In this document: piece after piece, positions 17,697 to 26,975 of the stretch | How the letters are laid out: every line of letters begins with the position of its first letter | Position numbering within the stretch: position 1 is the stretch's first letter | Assembly: GCF_014077005.1 (NCBI RefSeq) | Contig: NZ_JACGVC010000044.1 | Span: 620,001 to 684,000, forward strand | DNA length: 64,000 bases | DNA from: Colwellia sp. MB3u-45 | GTDB taxonomy: Bacteria; Pseudomonadota; Gammaproteobacteria; Enterobacterales; Alteromonadaceae | Reading direction: 5' to 3' | Notes under the pieces: generated by a model | What the model was told of the DNA's origin: nothing | What the model saw: the letters and a program-made list of their open reading frames with translations, nothing else | Databases searched by the model: none | Program-made: the position numbers and the translations under genes

Positions 17697-18740
17697 ATGG
17701 TTTTACAAGGCAAGTCCGAAGGCGCGGTGAAATTTTTATTGGTTACCGCGGCATTATTTGTTGTGCTAGCGGGGATAAAAACCGCGGCGACATTATTAGT
17801 ACCATTTTTATTATCAGCGTTTATTGCCATTATTTGTAACCCATTAGTGGTGATGGCGGCGCGCTATAAAATTCCGAAACCGATAGCGGTTATCTTTGTT
17901 ATTGGTATCTTTGTTTCTATTGCGCTTTCACTGGCGGGGCTTGTGGGTAACTCGTTAAATGAGTTGTCACAACTTATTCCGGTTTATCGCGCGCAACTTC
18001 AAGAACAGTTTGTATGGTTAACCCAACAACTTGATGACTACAATATTAAAATATCGTCAGAATTACTGATTGAATACTTTGACCCCGCAGCAGCGATGGG
18101 TTTAGCCGCTAACATGCTCAGTGGTTTGGGCAGCGTTATGGCTAATTTATTTTTAATCATAATTACGGTTATTTTTATGTTGTTTGAAGCGTCATCTGTA
18201 CCGCGTAAATTACATTTAGCGCTTGACGATCCGCAAGCTCGCTTAAAGCAAATTGACCGATTTTTATCCTCAGTAAATAATTATATTGCCATTAAAACCT
18301 TGGTGAGTATTGCCACCGGCATTTGTGTTTCATCAATGCTGTGGGTGTTTGGTTTAGACTTTTTCTTACTGTGGGGAGTATTGGCCTTTTTATTGAACTA
18401 TATTCCCAATATTGGCTCCATTATCGCCGCCGTACCGGCAATGTCGTTAGCTGTTCTGCAATTAGGGCCAGCGGCAGCAGGTTTTATTGGCTTAGGCTAT
18501 TTAACCATAAACACAGTAATGGGCAATGTGGTTGAACCGCGTTATTTGGGCCGTGGCCTTGGGCTATCAACCCTAGTGGTATTTATTTCATTAATATTTT
18601 GGGGCTGGTTGCTAGGCACAGTGGGCATGTTGTTGTCAGTGCCTTTGACCATGATCATTAAGATAGCCTTAGAAAACTCTGCAGAAGGTAGTTGGTTTGC
18701 GGTGTTATTATCGGGTGAAGAAGAGTTGGAAGAGACTTAA
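17697..18740 (+). CDS. AI-2E family transporter (PerM/YdiK-like permease)
   Basis: 347 residues with seven to eight membrane segments and the AI-2E (DUF20) layout: two N-terminal helices (VTAALFVVLAGIKTAATLLVPFLLS), a long amphipathic region (NSLNELSQLIPVYRAQLQEQF) and the conserved C-terminal FLLNYIPNIGSIIAAVPAM and GNVVEPRYLGRGLGLS. Family members export varied solutes or act as Na+/H+ antiporters, and the AI-2 role of TqsA should not be assumed. A terminator follows at once. It lies 111 bases after ybbP. Confidence 0.92.
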   Translation: MVLQGKSEGAVKFLLVTAALFVVLAGIKTAATLLVPFLLSAFIAIICNPLVVMAARYKIPKPIAVIFVIGIFVSIALSLAGLVGNSLNELSQLIPVYRAQLQEQFVWLTQQLDDYNIKISSELLIEYFDPAAAMGLAANMLSGLGSVMANLFLIIITVIFMLFEASSVPRKLHLALDDPQARLKQIDRFLSSVNNYIAIKTLVSIATGICVSSMLWVFGLDFFLLWGVLAFLLNYIPNIGSIIAAVPAMSLAVLQLGPAAAGFIGLGYLTINTVMGNVVEPRYLGRGLGLSTLVVFISLIFWGWLLGTVGMLLSVPLTMIIKIALENSAEGSWFAVLLSGEEELEET

Positions 18741-18746
18741 TCAAGC

Positions 18747-18773
18747 AAAAGGTGGCGATAAGCTACCTTTTCT
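18747..18773 (+). terminator. Terminator after the AI-2E gene
   Basis: Arms AAAAGGTGGC and GCTACCTTTT (one G-T pair) with loop GATAA, six bases past the stop. The rest of the gap to 19047 holds only short AT-rich repeats (ATTATTAGTC twice) and a weak hairpin near 18996-19020. Confidence 0.8.
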
Positions 18774-19047
18774 AATCCATAGCACTTTAAAAGCTTAACG
18801 TTAAATCCTAACTTATTGGCTCATAACGTTCTAAAATTATAGGAGTTTTAGCTTACCATATGATTCTTAAATAGCTCTGTAGCTAATTATTAGTCCATTA
18901 TTAGTCAATTAATAACAGCCATACAAAACAGCTCACAATTGATGGCGAATATTAAAAATCAACAAGATAACAATCACAGCCCCAAGTTATCGGCAATGCT
19001 TTAGCAAGTGGCTATAGCATTGAAGGGGCCAAGTGCCCATGTTTAAA

Positions 19048-19524
19048 TTAACTGGGTTTTTGACCAACCTTAAAATAACCGGTTGAAAGAAATTGCACCG
19101 TTTCATTGCGCTTTTTACCAATTAAGATTGCTCCGTCATCCATAAACAGAAAATTCTTCCAGCAACGCTGAAATACTGCCCAAGTGGTTTCAATAACGTT
19201 ATCTCGCGAACTACAATAATAAACCACGGTATTATTATCCCATTTTAGGTGCGCTAAAATGATCTCGGGTAATAAACATGCTTCACTATCCCAAATATTT
19301 TCCCATTTACCGTTATCAAGCCAAGATGCAGAATTTTCTGGCCAGTCACCTTTTTTAAAAAAGTCTGGGTGATCAACTTGTTTACTGATAGCGCCATCCC
19401 AAAGTACTTTGGCACGAGTACTGATCATAGGTTTAATTTTTGTTTTGTCGCTATCGCTAATAGGTAAGCTTTTATGCTTAAAGATCCAAGCGTTTTTTAA
19501 TTCGTCAATTGAGGTGTAATTCAT
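19048..19524 (-). CDS. DUF2947-type conserved protein
   Basis: 158 residues, cytosolic by composition, rich in Trp and charged residues. It matches what I recall of the DUF2947 family: an N-terminal AWIFKHKSLPISDSDKTKIKPM, DHPDFFKKGDWP, a DNTVVYYCSSRDNVIETTW stretch, and a C-terminal CWKNFLFMDDGAILIGKKRNETVQFL. The function is unknown. The ATG at 19524 is preceded by AAAGGTT-like sequence read on the minus strand. It is a single gene between two large non-coding gaps. The family label is from memory and should be checked. Confidence 0.75.
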   Translation of the reverse strand: MNYTSIDELKNAWIFKHKSLPISDSDKTKIKPMISTRAKVLWDGAISKQVDHPDFFKKGDWPENSASWLDNGKWENIWDSEACLLPEIILAHLKWDNNTVVYYCSSRDNVIETTWAVFQRCWKNFLFMDDGAILIGKKRNETVQFLSTGYFKVGQKPS

Positions 19525-20247
19525 AAAGGTTATATTTGTAACTTTAATTTTGGTATAACAAGTACCGCTAGTATCTCATTAATTTGCTTAAAATTGCAGG
19601 TTATAAAATGAAAAAATACAGTTAAAGTTACTGATTAGAGCAATTCGCTGGCTTTGTATTAGTTCACATTGGCCATTTGTCTATTAACGTTTTAGCTGCA
19701 CTCCCCAGTACGCCTAAATTTATCATGGCTGTTTATTTAACAATATAAGTTTCTTTTCAGCATAAGTTTGACCTTAAGTACCCGTTGTTGCAAAATGCCG
19801 CGCTTGGCTTCTTAAATTCCACTCAAAATAAAAAAACCTGAACTCTTCGTATACTTAAGTATAAGTTTTTTCTATTAAATCACCTGTTTTTTTATGGTCG
19901 TTCAAAAAAATTAACAAAGATCGATAGGGCGTATCGCATTAAACTTAGCGTTGACTGAAATAAAAAAGTATCAGTCTTAAAAGAAGTAGAAATTTTTATA
20001 GTTTTAAGAATCCTGTAGCTACAGGAGCTTATCAGGACTTTCCTGATATTGGCATAAGTGAATGCATGCTAGCCATTATTAAGCTTTAAAAGCTAATACA
20101 TAAAGAGGTTAAAAGCGAAGTATTTATATAACGAAAGTCCTCACCAGAGACTAAGTCCTGATTAAAAACACCTTACCAGTATGCATTTAGTAAGGCTAAC
20201 CCATAGAAATTTAAAACTTTAAATATTTACAAAGAGAGAACATCATT
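19525..20247. other. Gene-free gap with several palindromes before the chemoreceptor
   Basis: No gene is visible. It contains a 14-bp palindrome TATACTTAAGTATA (19850-19863), a 16-bp palindrome TCCTGTAGCTACAGGA (20011-20026) and a hairpin ATCAGGA-CTT-TCCTGAT (20031-20047). The last two lie about 200 bases before the chemoreceptor ATG and may be part of its leader RNA or operator. I looked for a GEMM-type cyclic-di-GMP riboswitch core and did not see one. Confidence 0.5.
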
Positions 20248-22146
20248 ATGCAACTTGGATTCAAAAACCTGCTACTTATTACGATCACAATATTAGTTGG
20301 CTTGTCTGTATCTTTAACAAGTTACTTTTCCTATGTTAAAGAAGAAAAAGCACTGACCGCTATCATTATTAAACAAAACAGTGAGTTTGTGAGACAACAA
20401 TCTATGCTTATTGAAAGCAAATTGAATGAAAAAGTATTAGGTTTGGCTAGGATTGCAAAATTATATGATGATCAACGAGAAGAAGGCAGCAAAGAAGACT
20501 TTATTAAATTAACCAACACCATAGCTTTTGCCATGAATCTTAATAGTTCGGCTATTGGATTTGAAAGCGGTGTTGGTTATTGGAATCAAGCTAGCGAAAT
20601 TTGGCCTGAGAATATATTCGCAGGTGATGTTAGAACTGAGTCTTATTACAAACTAGCTCGAAAAAATTCAGGTACAGCAACAAGTGAACCTTATTTTGAT
20701 TCAATAGACTATTGGGTCAGCATCGTTCATCGCATAAAAAATGGCATGATTTCTGTTGATATGAAATTAGATTTTTTGAATGAGTTGGTTGAAGACTCTT
20801 CGAAAATCCCCGGGGCTGTAGCATTAATTTTGAATCATGATACAACCGTTTTAGCCTCGACGAATAAAGCGGTAGAAACCAAAAAGCTAGCCACAAATTA
20901 CCCTTGGTTTAAAGAGGTGGCGTTAAGCACTGTTAGCCAGAAAAGCAGCAGACAAACTTATCAATTAGCTGGGGTGGATAAATTACTTTTTTCGCACCGA
21001 ATTCAAGTGGCTGATAAAAATTGGTATTATACGCTGAGTCTAGATAAAGAAACTGCATATGCCAGTCTGTTTGATGCGAAAAAAAGCGCTATTATCAGTA
21101 CGCTTGTTGCAACAATAATAAGTGTTGTGTTGGTTTTCATTGTATTGCAAATTATTTACCGTCCTATACTGGTATTAAAAGAAACAATCACAGCACTCTC
21201 TCAAGGTAATGGCGATTTAACACAGCGTCTCAAGGTAAACTCAAGTGATGATTTAGGTCAAATTTCTGATGGGGTTAACCGTTTTATCGAGAGCTTACAG
21301 TCGATGATGATAGAAATAAAAGATGCAACCACCGCCTTAAATGGCAACCTCTATAAGTTGAAAGACCAATCAAAGCATAATACAAATATATTAAATGGCC
21401 ATATTCAAGAAACAGAGCAAGTTGTAACGGCGATTGAAGAAATGAATGCCACAGCAGGCGCTATGGCAAGTGATATTGCTAATGTTGCTTTACTTACTGA
21501 GAACGCCAACAACGCTGGTCGTGAGTCTATGAAAACGGTAAACCAAGCTCAAGATACTATTTCTGAGTTGGTTTTAGACATTGATAACTCGGTAGAAAGT
21601 GTTAGTGAGATGAGTAAGAAAACCGATGGAATTAATTCCATTTTGAGTGTTATTGGCGGCATTGCTGATCAAACTAACTTATTGGCACTTAATGCCGCTA
21701 TTGAAGCCGCTCGCGCTGGTGAACAAGGTCGTGGTTTTGCCGTGGTTGCAGATGAAGTACGTAATCTTGCGAGCCGTACAAAGGCAAGTACTGACGAAAT
21801 TGAAAGTGCACTTGCCAGCTTATTACAAGGTAATCAAACGGTTGTTGAATCAATGATTGTGACGAAAGACCGTTGTCAAATAGCAGCGACGGGTACGAGT
21901 GAAGTGTCAATAAGCTTGAATGAAATGACAAATACTGTGTCGGAGATTAATAATTTAAGTACCCAAGTTGCCACTGCTGCTGAAGAGCAAAGTAGCGTTA
22001 CACATGAAGTCAGTAAAAACATGACAGCCATTAACGAAATTGTTGGTGAGTTAGATAAAAATGGTAAGCAAGTGGTTAATGAGATCAATAGTGTTGATGA
22101 AATTAATCAACAGTTAACCGGTATAATAAGTCGATTTAAAATTTAA
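20248..22146 (+). CDS. Methyl-accepting chemotaxis protein
   Basis: 632 residues. Membrane helix 1 is at about 8-28, a periplasmic Cache-like sensor spans 35-275, helix 2 is at about 280-305 ([20 protein letters not shown]), a HAMP domain follows (305-360), and the signalling domain has the hairpin tip [40 protein letters not shown] (about 470-510). It senses an unknown periplasmic ligand and controls CheA. No CheW-binding pentapeptide is visible at the end. RBS AGAGAG precedes the ATG. No other chemotaxis genes are nearby, so it is an orphan receptor. An IS remnant begins two bases after the stop. Confidence 0.95.
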   Translation: MQLGFKNLLLITITILVGLSVSLTSYFSYVKEEKALTAIIIKQNSEFVRQQSMLIESKLNEKVLGLARIAKLYDDQREEGSKEDFIKLTNTIAFAMNLNSSAIGFESGVGYWNQASEIWPENIFAGDVRTESYYKLARKNSGTATSEPYFDSIDYWVSIVHRIKNGMISVDMKLDFLNELVEDSSKIPGAVALILNHDTTVLASTNKAVETKKLATNYPWFKEVALSTVSQKSSRQTYQLAGVDKLLFSHRIQVADKNWYYTLSLDKETAYASLFDAKKSAIISTLVATIISVVLVFIVLQIIYRPILVLKETITALSQGNGDLTQRLKVNSSDDLGQISDGVNRFIESLQSMMIEIKDATTALNGNLYKLKDQSKHNTNILNGHIQETEQVVTAIEEMNATAGAMASDIANVALLTENANNAGRESMKTVNQAQDTISELVLDIDNSVESVSEMSKKTDGINSILSVIGGIADQTNLLALNAAIEAARAGEQGRGFAVVADEVRNLASRTKASTDEIESALASLLQGNQTVVESMIVTKDRCQIAATGTSEVSISLNEMTNTVSEINNLSTQVATAAEEQSSVTHEVSKNMTAINEIVGELDKNGKQVVNEINSVDEINQQLTGIISRFKI

Positions 22147-22148
22147 TT

Positions 22149-22294
22149 GGACCCTGTAACACATTTTGTGTAACTGCCAGGTTTAAATAACATCTTTCAA
22201 ACGGTCTTCGAATTCAATTTTAAATCGATTCAAGGCCGTTTTAACATTTCTTATGGGCATCGTTGGCCCTTTAACAGATTCTGTTACAGGGCCC
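22149..22294. mobile_element. Internally deleted IS256-type element with both terminal repeats
   Basis: The left end GGACCCTGTAACACATTTTG and the reverse complement of the right end, GGGCCCTGTAACAGAATCTG, match in 13 of the first 14 bases up to ACA, with looser matching to about base 31 (both end in GCCA). Between them lies only the C-terminal end of a transposase frame on the minus strand. The total is about 146 bp. No matching 8-bp target duplication is visible. It abuts the chemoreceptor stop codon. Confidence 0.75.
22183..22270 (-). pseudogene. C-terminal fragment of an IS256-family transposase
   Basis: Minus-strand translation gives GPTMPIRNVKTALNRF, continuing KIEFEDRFKDVI and a stop. 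The pattern 'LN(R/Q)F...FEDR' followed by a near-terminal stop is typical of the end of IS256/Mutator-type transposases. Nothing else of the gene remains. Confidence 0.7.
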
Positions 22295-22353
22295 TAAATA
22301 TATTGATTCTTGCATCTTGTTGAGCTTTATCGTTTGTTACATTTAAAGCCGTA

Positions 22354-23592
22354 TTAATGAACTTTCTGCTGGATAATTTTAAATTGTGGGCTGTTTTGCT
22401 CTTGTTTATGACAAATACTTAATAAATCTTCAATCAAACAAGAAAGTGCACGACGTTCAATTTGCTGGATTAATGCTTGCTGCTCGCCAGTGAGCATGTG
22501 GTACATAGTCGCAGCGCCAAAGTCGCCAAAAATAATATTAGCGTTTTCATCAAACAAGGTATTATGCGCGTATAAATCACCATGACATACTCGATTTGCA
22601 TGTAAATGTTCAAACACGTCTTCCATTTGCAACACTATTTTATCAATTTGACTAACACTTAAGGTAAAGCCTGCTGGAAAAGTATCACGGGTACAGCTTT
22701 TAAAGCTTGGCGGTAAACCCAGATTTTTAAAATTAGCCGGTATTAAGTTCATGATTAAGGCTAAATAGTCTTCCTCATTAACTTGTGCTAAAGAACGGAC
22801 AAGGTTTTGATGATCGCCGACTTTTAAACATGCCTGTAACTCGTCTTCTGGGTAGCCATCACTGGTTACTTTGCCTTTAAAAACTTTCACCGCAACATTA
22901 TCTGGAAATGCTGATGGACTATCAGTCCAAGTTGCACTGGAAATAACGCCTGAAGCCCCTTGTCCCAGTACCTTTTGTAAGGTGAAACTTGTTGAGGGCA
23001 GTGATGGAACTGAGGCAATATTGAGGTTAGCAAGGCTAAAAGGATTGCCGGCAAAGGCAAGCCATGCAAGTTTAGGTAATCTCAGCAATTGCTCGGGACA
23101 TTCAGTTAAATTGTTCGCTGATATACGCACTAACTCAAGGTTATTTGACTGCGCTAGTGTTAACGGTAGTTTGGTTAACCTATTGCCTGCTAACGCCAAT
23201 TTTTGTAGTTTTGGCCGTTCGCCCAAAGCGTCAGGCAAAGTTTGAAGGCAGTTGTCGGTCAAGATTAACCAACGTAAATTCTCCGGTAAGGAGTTAGCAG
23301 GCACCTGTTCAATTTGATTTGATTTAAAGCCAACCATTTCTAGGTTTTCACAGCGCCCAAGCACTTCAGGTAATACTTGGAAGCGATTGTTTGAAGCAAA
23401 AATTATTTGAAGTTTTGTTAGCTTAATTAACGCCTTGGGTAGCGACGTTAATTGATTGTCAGATAAATCTAGAATTTCTAAGCTATCTGCTAAGGACAGA
23501 ATTTCTAATGGGAATGAGCTTAAGTTTTCAGATAACTTTAAACGCTTAATACCCCTGAGTTTGCCAGATTTTAACTGAGATAGCGTATGCAT
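22354..23592 (-). CDS. Leucine-rich-repeat protein with C-terminal protein kinase domain
   Basis: 412 residues with no signal peptide. Residues 1-190 are about seven bacterial LRRs of 22-23 residues (LEILDLSDNQLTSLPKAL, LQKLALAGNRLTKLPLTL). Residues 200-412 form a eukaryotic-like kinase. The glycine loop is VLGQGASGVISSA, the lysine is in VAVKVFKG, the catalytic loop is HGDLYAHNTLF (Asp and Asn present) and the metal motif is FGDFGAA. The C-lobe is short, ending soon after an acidic helix. Key catalytic residues are intact, so it is probably active, with targets unknown. It stands alone with the IS remnant downstream. Confidence 0.9.
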   Translation of the reverse strand: MHTLSQLKSGKLRGIKRLKLSENLSSFPLEILSLADSLEILDLSDNQLTSLPKALIKLTKLQIIFASNNRFQVLPEVLGRCENLEMVGFKSNQIEQVPANSLPENLRWLILTDNCLQTLPDALGERPKLQKLALAGNRLTKLPLTLAQSNNLELVRISANNLTECPEQLLRLPKLAWLAFAGNPFSLANLNIASVPSLPSTSFTLQKVLGQGASGVISSATWTDSPSAFPDNVAVKVFKGKVTSDGYPEDELQACLKVGDHQNLVRSLAQVNEEDYLALIMNLIPANFKNLGLPPSFKSCTRDTFPAGFTLSVSQIDKIVLQMEDVFEHLHANRVCHGDLYAHNTLFDENANIIFGDFGAATMYHMLTGEQQALIQQIERRALSCLIEDLLSICHKQEQNSPQFKIIQQKVH

Positions 23593-23670
23593 TTATTAAT
23601 CCATTGTTAGTGTTATTTTTAGTAAATGAAAATTTAGGATGCCACAAAGTGATATGACATCGCTAAGATA

Positions 23671-23711
23671 TAAAAAAACCCGAGAAGCATATTTAAAGGC
23701 TTTTCAGGTTT
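23671..23711 (-). terminator. Orphan minus-strand terminator
   Basis: On the minus strand AAACCTGAAAAGC and GCTTCTCGGGTTT pair (one mismatch, one G-T) and a run of seven T follows. It lies upstream of the LRR-kinase gene, so it cannot serve that gene. The only transcribed-looking item before it is the tRNA-like remnant at 23742-23800. Confidence 0.65.
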
Positions 23712-23741
23712 ATCGAGGGGTAATCAACCTAAGATGTTTTT

Positions 23742-23800
23742 TGTTACCAGAGTTAAGCCAGTGACACCTTGTATCTTGTACACAGGTATTTACCACAACC
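23742..23800 (-). pseudogene. Degenerate tRNA-Val-like remnant
   Basis: Fourteen bases (CCAGTGACACCTTG, 23758-23771) are identical to the T-arm/variable region of the intact tRNA-Val at 27972-28048. Flanking bases match partly, including a possible T-stem ACTGG/CTGGT on the minus strand. The anticodon and acceptor regions are not recognisable. A terminator follows on the same strand, as it does after the intact tRNA. Confidence 0.4.
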
Positions 23801-24240
23801 TAGTCCCTGTTTTCATTAATTCTAGGTGAACCTAGAATTACATATAATGGATGATTTTAAAGGAAACCCTTCTCTTTATCAATATCAATGGGAAGTATCA
23901 TAGCGGCTATAAAGCAAATAAAATCAGATGATTGTAACGCAGCGATTAGCATTTAAAGCACTAGACGTATTTGTAAACCTAAGCTTAAAAATAGATGTAG
24001 AGTCATTTGTTATTAAAAATGACTAGAAGATAAAGCCCAGTTTAAAAAGTCAGATAATATTAAGCTTACAGTTTTTGAGATAGCTATAGGAAAGGGGGCT
24101 TAATGATGATAGTTCACTGCGCGCTAGCGAACATGACATAGGCGATTTAGAAAAATCATGAGTTAAATTTTTTGCTGATACCACTTTAGATTAACTTACA
24201 TCAACTATAAAAGCTGACAGATAGCGATAGGTTATTAATT
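23801..24240. other. Gene-free stretch with a 22-bp palindrome
   Basis: The palindrome AATTCTAGGT-GA-ACCTAGAATT is at 23818-23839. I see no gene with a ribosome binding site in the rest. Confidence 0.6.
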
Positions 24241-24243
24241 AAT

Positions 24244-24279
24244 AAAAAAGGACCTTAATATATGATTAAGATCCTTTTT
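24244..24279 (-). terminator. Terminator of the PEP-CTERM gene
   Basis: Arms AAAAAGGACCTTAAT and ATTAAGATCCTTTTT (one mismatch and a bulged base) with a short loop, 43 bases past the stop. Confidence 0.8.
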
Positions 24280-24321
24280 ATGTTTAACTTTTTAATCCTT
24301 AATGGCTCAGTGGTATACTCA

Positions 24322-25023
24322 TTATTTACTTTTTCGTCTTAAAGTAAGCGACACTAAAGCAAGAGAAAACAGTATTAATGTGCTGGGCTCAGGAACAACA
24401 GACACTTGCGAAAAGCGCTGTTCAAAGCTTTGCAATGAGGCAAACTCACCAAAGTCTATCGCTTCAAGTAGAATGTTTTTTGTTACCCAAATTTCATTAG
24501 TTGGGGAAAAATTTGCTGAATCAAATAATTTCTCATTTTGTTGACCAAATATATCACTTCTTTCTACATTTTTTGTACCTATTTCATTACCTCTATTAGG
24601 GTCTGAATAAATTTTTTCTTCAATAAATATACTTGTCAGCGAGGTAGGATTAATTAATGCTGAATCCGTTAAATATAACGAGTTATCTTTGATCTTAAAT
24701 ATCGGGTCAAGTACTGAGACTCTAAAGCTAAACATAAAATCTAAGAAAGTATAAGAGTCATTCCCTTCAAGAGTAAAGGCATCATTTAAAATTTCAAAAT
24801 GTAGTCCTGAACCAGGATTTAGTCCACCATCAGCTAAACTGGTGACATCTATGTCATCAGTGTTGACCAAAAATGGATTAGATGAAATGTCTTGTATTAA
24901 TTCCCATTGGTCAAACAACTTATCGCCTACAACAATAGAACCACCATTAAATAATGTGCTGATAGGTGTAGCACAAACATTTACTGAAAATAGCAAACTA
25001 GCTATTAATAATATTTTTCTCAT
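24322..25023 (-). CDS. PEP-CTERM sorting-domain protein
   Basis: 233 residues. A Sec signal peptide (MRKILLIASLLFSVNVCA) opens the protein, and the C terminus is a classic PEP-CTERM tail: VVPEPSTLILFSLALVSLTLRRKSK, with Pro-Glu-Pro, a hydrophobic helix and a basic end. Such proteins are recognised at the inner membrane by exosortase and sent to the surface or matrix. The middle (residues 25-205) is rich in Asp, Ser, Asn and aromatic residues and matches no domain I know. No exosortase is in the window. RBS AAGGAAG is good. It lies 49 bases downstream of the IgGFc/dockerin gene on the same strand and may be cotranscribed. Confidence 0.88.
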   Translation of the reverse strand: MRKILLIASLLFSVNVCATPISTLFNGGSIVVGDKLFDQWELIQDISSNPFLVNTDDIDVTSLADGGLNPGSGLHFEILNDAFTLEGNDSYTFLDFMFSFRVSVLDPIFKIKDNSLYLTDSALINPTSLTSIFIEEKIYSDPNRGNEIGTKNVERSDIFGQQNEKLFDSANFSPTNEIWVTKNILLEAIDFGEFASLQSFEQRFSQVSVVPEPSTLILFSLALVSLTLRRKSK

Positions 25024-25072
25024 AAATTTCTTCCTTTAATTTAATATAATTTATTTTTAAATTTATTGTGAA

Positions 25073-26947
25073 TTACGGAATAGAATTAATCGCACATCGA
25101 GCCAAAGTACAAAGAGGAATACAGACCTTGGTGTCTGATGGCGTTATCATGCCATCTAAGTTTGCATCTCTTGGATCATTGGGTAAGGCAACTTGACCAC
25201 GGGCAATACTAATTGCCCTTAAATCTAAACGGTCAATATCTCCATCGGCATCAGTATCACAAATCAAAGGTCCACCTATAGTGACTTCAAAATTTACGCT
25301 ACAGGTATTGCCAGCGCCATCAGTTCCAGTAATTGTTGCACTACCTGACTGCCCTGGATCAATTAAATCTATGGTGAAATTGACTTGCCCATCACCTGGG
25401 ATAAAGGGATCAATGCTTGAGATGGCATTAACACCATTAATCATTTCAACAAAGAAAACACCGGTATCATTATCAATAACATTATTGCCATTGGAATCTT
25501 CTCCGGGGTCAAGAATACCATTTCCATTGACATCCTCTGTTGGTTTGTTATCGGTAACTGAACCCGTTCCTGCATTGTTGTTGATATCAAGCGAGCAAAC
25601 AGGAAGGAATGCATCTCCTATTTGATTGATAAACTGAAATAATGCACCACCAGGATAGATATAAGAGTCAAAGTTGTTATATCCTTCGACGGTGACACCA
25701 TGAGGGTTTACCGATGCAGTGTTATGTGTACCTTGACTTAAAGCCAAAACCGCGGCTGATAATGTCCCCCCTGGTATAGGTGAATAATCCCCAGCAGGAA
25801 CTGGCACGCCATCTAAAGTCAAAAAACCAACATCAGTATTATCAGCAATAATAGTTAAAAAATTCTCTGCAAATTGCGCAGCTCCAACAGTGGAGAAGGT
25901 ATAATTATTTTGATATTGTTCTGATGGTATAATATTGGTCATTGCTGGATCACCCGAGGTTGCCCCTGGCGCATTTTGCCCTGTCATAAATTGAGTAACA
26001 AAAATAGGCTTATCTGCAGCAAAAAACTGATTCCCCGTAATAGCTGCTGTTTCAAAGAACTCACCTGCATTGATAACAGTAGTGGGCACACCATTTATCG
26101 TCATGCTGGTATTATTTTCTGAAGCAAGGATGCGATAAATGGTTCCTCCAAGTCGATTAGGAAGTCCAGCAGCAGATGCTGTTAAGCCCCAACTAACCAA
26201 AGGCTGTGCAATTTCAAATACATGATCACATGCACCGGTCCCAAGTGGAATATTAGTACAGGTATTACCATTAATTAACCCTACTGGTCTATCGGCAACA
26301 ACTCTAGTTCCGGTTAAACTGCCGGCAGTACCTGATGTTAAAGACTGTCCATGATAGCCTTCACCACGATTTAGATTTATAACAAATGGCACTCCGGCCA
26401 GATGACCAGACATATTGTTAGTGGGTGTGATAGTCACTTCAGTATTATCAAAGGCAGCATAAACAGTAAACAGACCAGAAAATAGCGCATTATAATCTGA
26501 AACCAAATACTCTACATTCATGGTGTCAACGGGTAATGCCAAACCGGCATCAGACGTTGCTGAGGCTCTATTTACTTGATAAACAACAAACTCCTCATCC
26601 GCAGTTGCCCTTATCAAGTTTGATGTTACCGCATTAACCGTCCAACTTGTCGCTGCTTGTGTTGGCAAAGATAAAATGGTTACAGTGCCAGGTATTATCG
26701 AAACAGTTTGAATAAACGTAGGTGTGTTCATTGGATATACTACGGTAACATCAGTAGCGACATCACCGGTTAGGTGTAATTCAATTATTGGTGGTGATCC
26801 TAGTTGTGGCAAAAAAGCCATAACAAAATCTTTACCTTGATTGTCTAATTGAGCATTAGCATTGAAGGTCGATATTGTTAAAAAAATCAGCAGTAATGTC
26901 TTAACTGATATAATTAATGTATGGCCAAAGGTTTTAATATGATTCAT
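25073..26947 (-). CDS. Secreted IgGFc-binding-type protein with dockerin-like Ca2+ repeats
   Basis: 624 residues. The N-terminal signal peptide ends near NANA (about 33). Residues 35-440 resemble the bacterial IgGFc_binding domain (QGKDFVMAFLPQ; VVADRPVGLINGNTC; IFVTQFMTGQNA; EQYQNNYTF). Aspartate-rich EF-hand-like loops follow: DVNGNGILDPGEDSNGNN (about 465), DTDADGDIDRLDLRAI and DANLDGMITPSDTKVC, the last pair like a dockerin. The end is cysteine-rich (CIPLCTLARCAINSIP). I infer a surface or matrix adhesin; binding to IgG itself is not implied. RBS AAGGAC is present, and a 4x7-bp repeat lies just upstream. Confidence 0.75.
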   Translation of the reverse strand: MNHIKTFGHTLIISVKTLLLIFLTISTFNANAQLDNQGKDFVMAFLPQLGSPPIIELHLTGDVATDVTVVYPMNTPTFIQTVSIIPGTVTILSLPTQAATSWTVNAVTSNLIRATADEEFVVYQVNRASATSDAGLALPVDTMNVEYLVSDYNALFSGLFTVYAAFDNTEVTITPTNNMSGHLAGVPFVINLNRGEGYHGQSLTSGTAGSLTGTRVVADRPVGLINGNTCTNIPLGTGACDHVFEIAQPLVSWGLTASAAGLPNRLGGTIYRILASENNTSMTINGVPTTVINAGEFFETAAITGNQFFAADKPIFVTQFMTGQNAPGATSGDPAMTNIIPSEQYQNNYTFSTVGAAQFAENFLTIIADNTDVGFLTLDGVPVPAGDYSPIPGGTLSAAVLALSQGTHNTASVNPHGVTVEGYNNFDSYIYPGGALFQFINQIGDAFLPVCSLDINNNAGTGSVTDNKPTEDVNGNGILDPGEDSNGNNVIDNDTGVFFVEMINGVNAISSIDPFIPGDGQVNFTIDLIDPGQSGSATITGTDGAGNTCSVNFEVTIGGPLICDTDADGDIDRLDLRAISIARGQVALPNDPRDANLDGMITPSDTKVCIPLCTLARCAINSIP

Positions 26948-26975
26948 AAGTAAGTCCTTTATATGATTTAAATTT

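Noticed and set aside
18996-19020. Hairpin ATGCTTTAGC/GCTATAGCAT as terminator of the DUF2947 gene
   Set aside because: It has a mismatch and no T-run on the minus strand, so support is too weak.
20050-20247. Cyclic-di-GMP (GEMM) riboswitch before the chemoreceptor
   Set aside because: The conserved GEMM core strings are not visible. Only simple hairpins are present.
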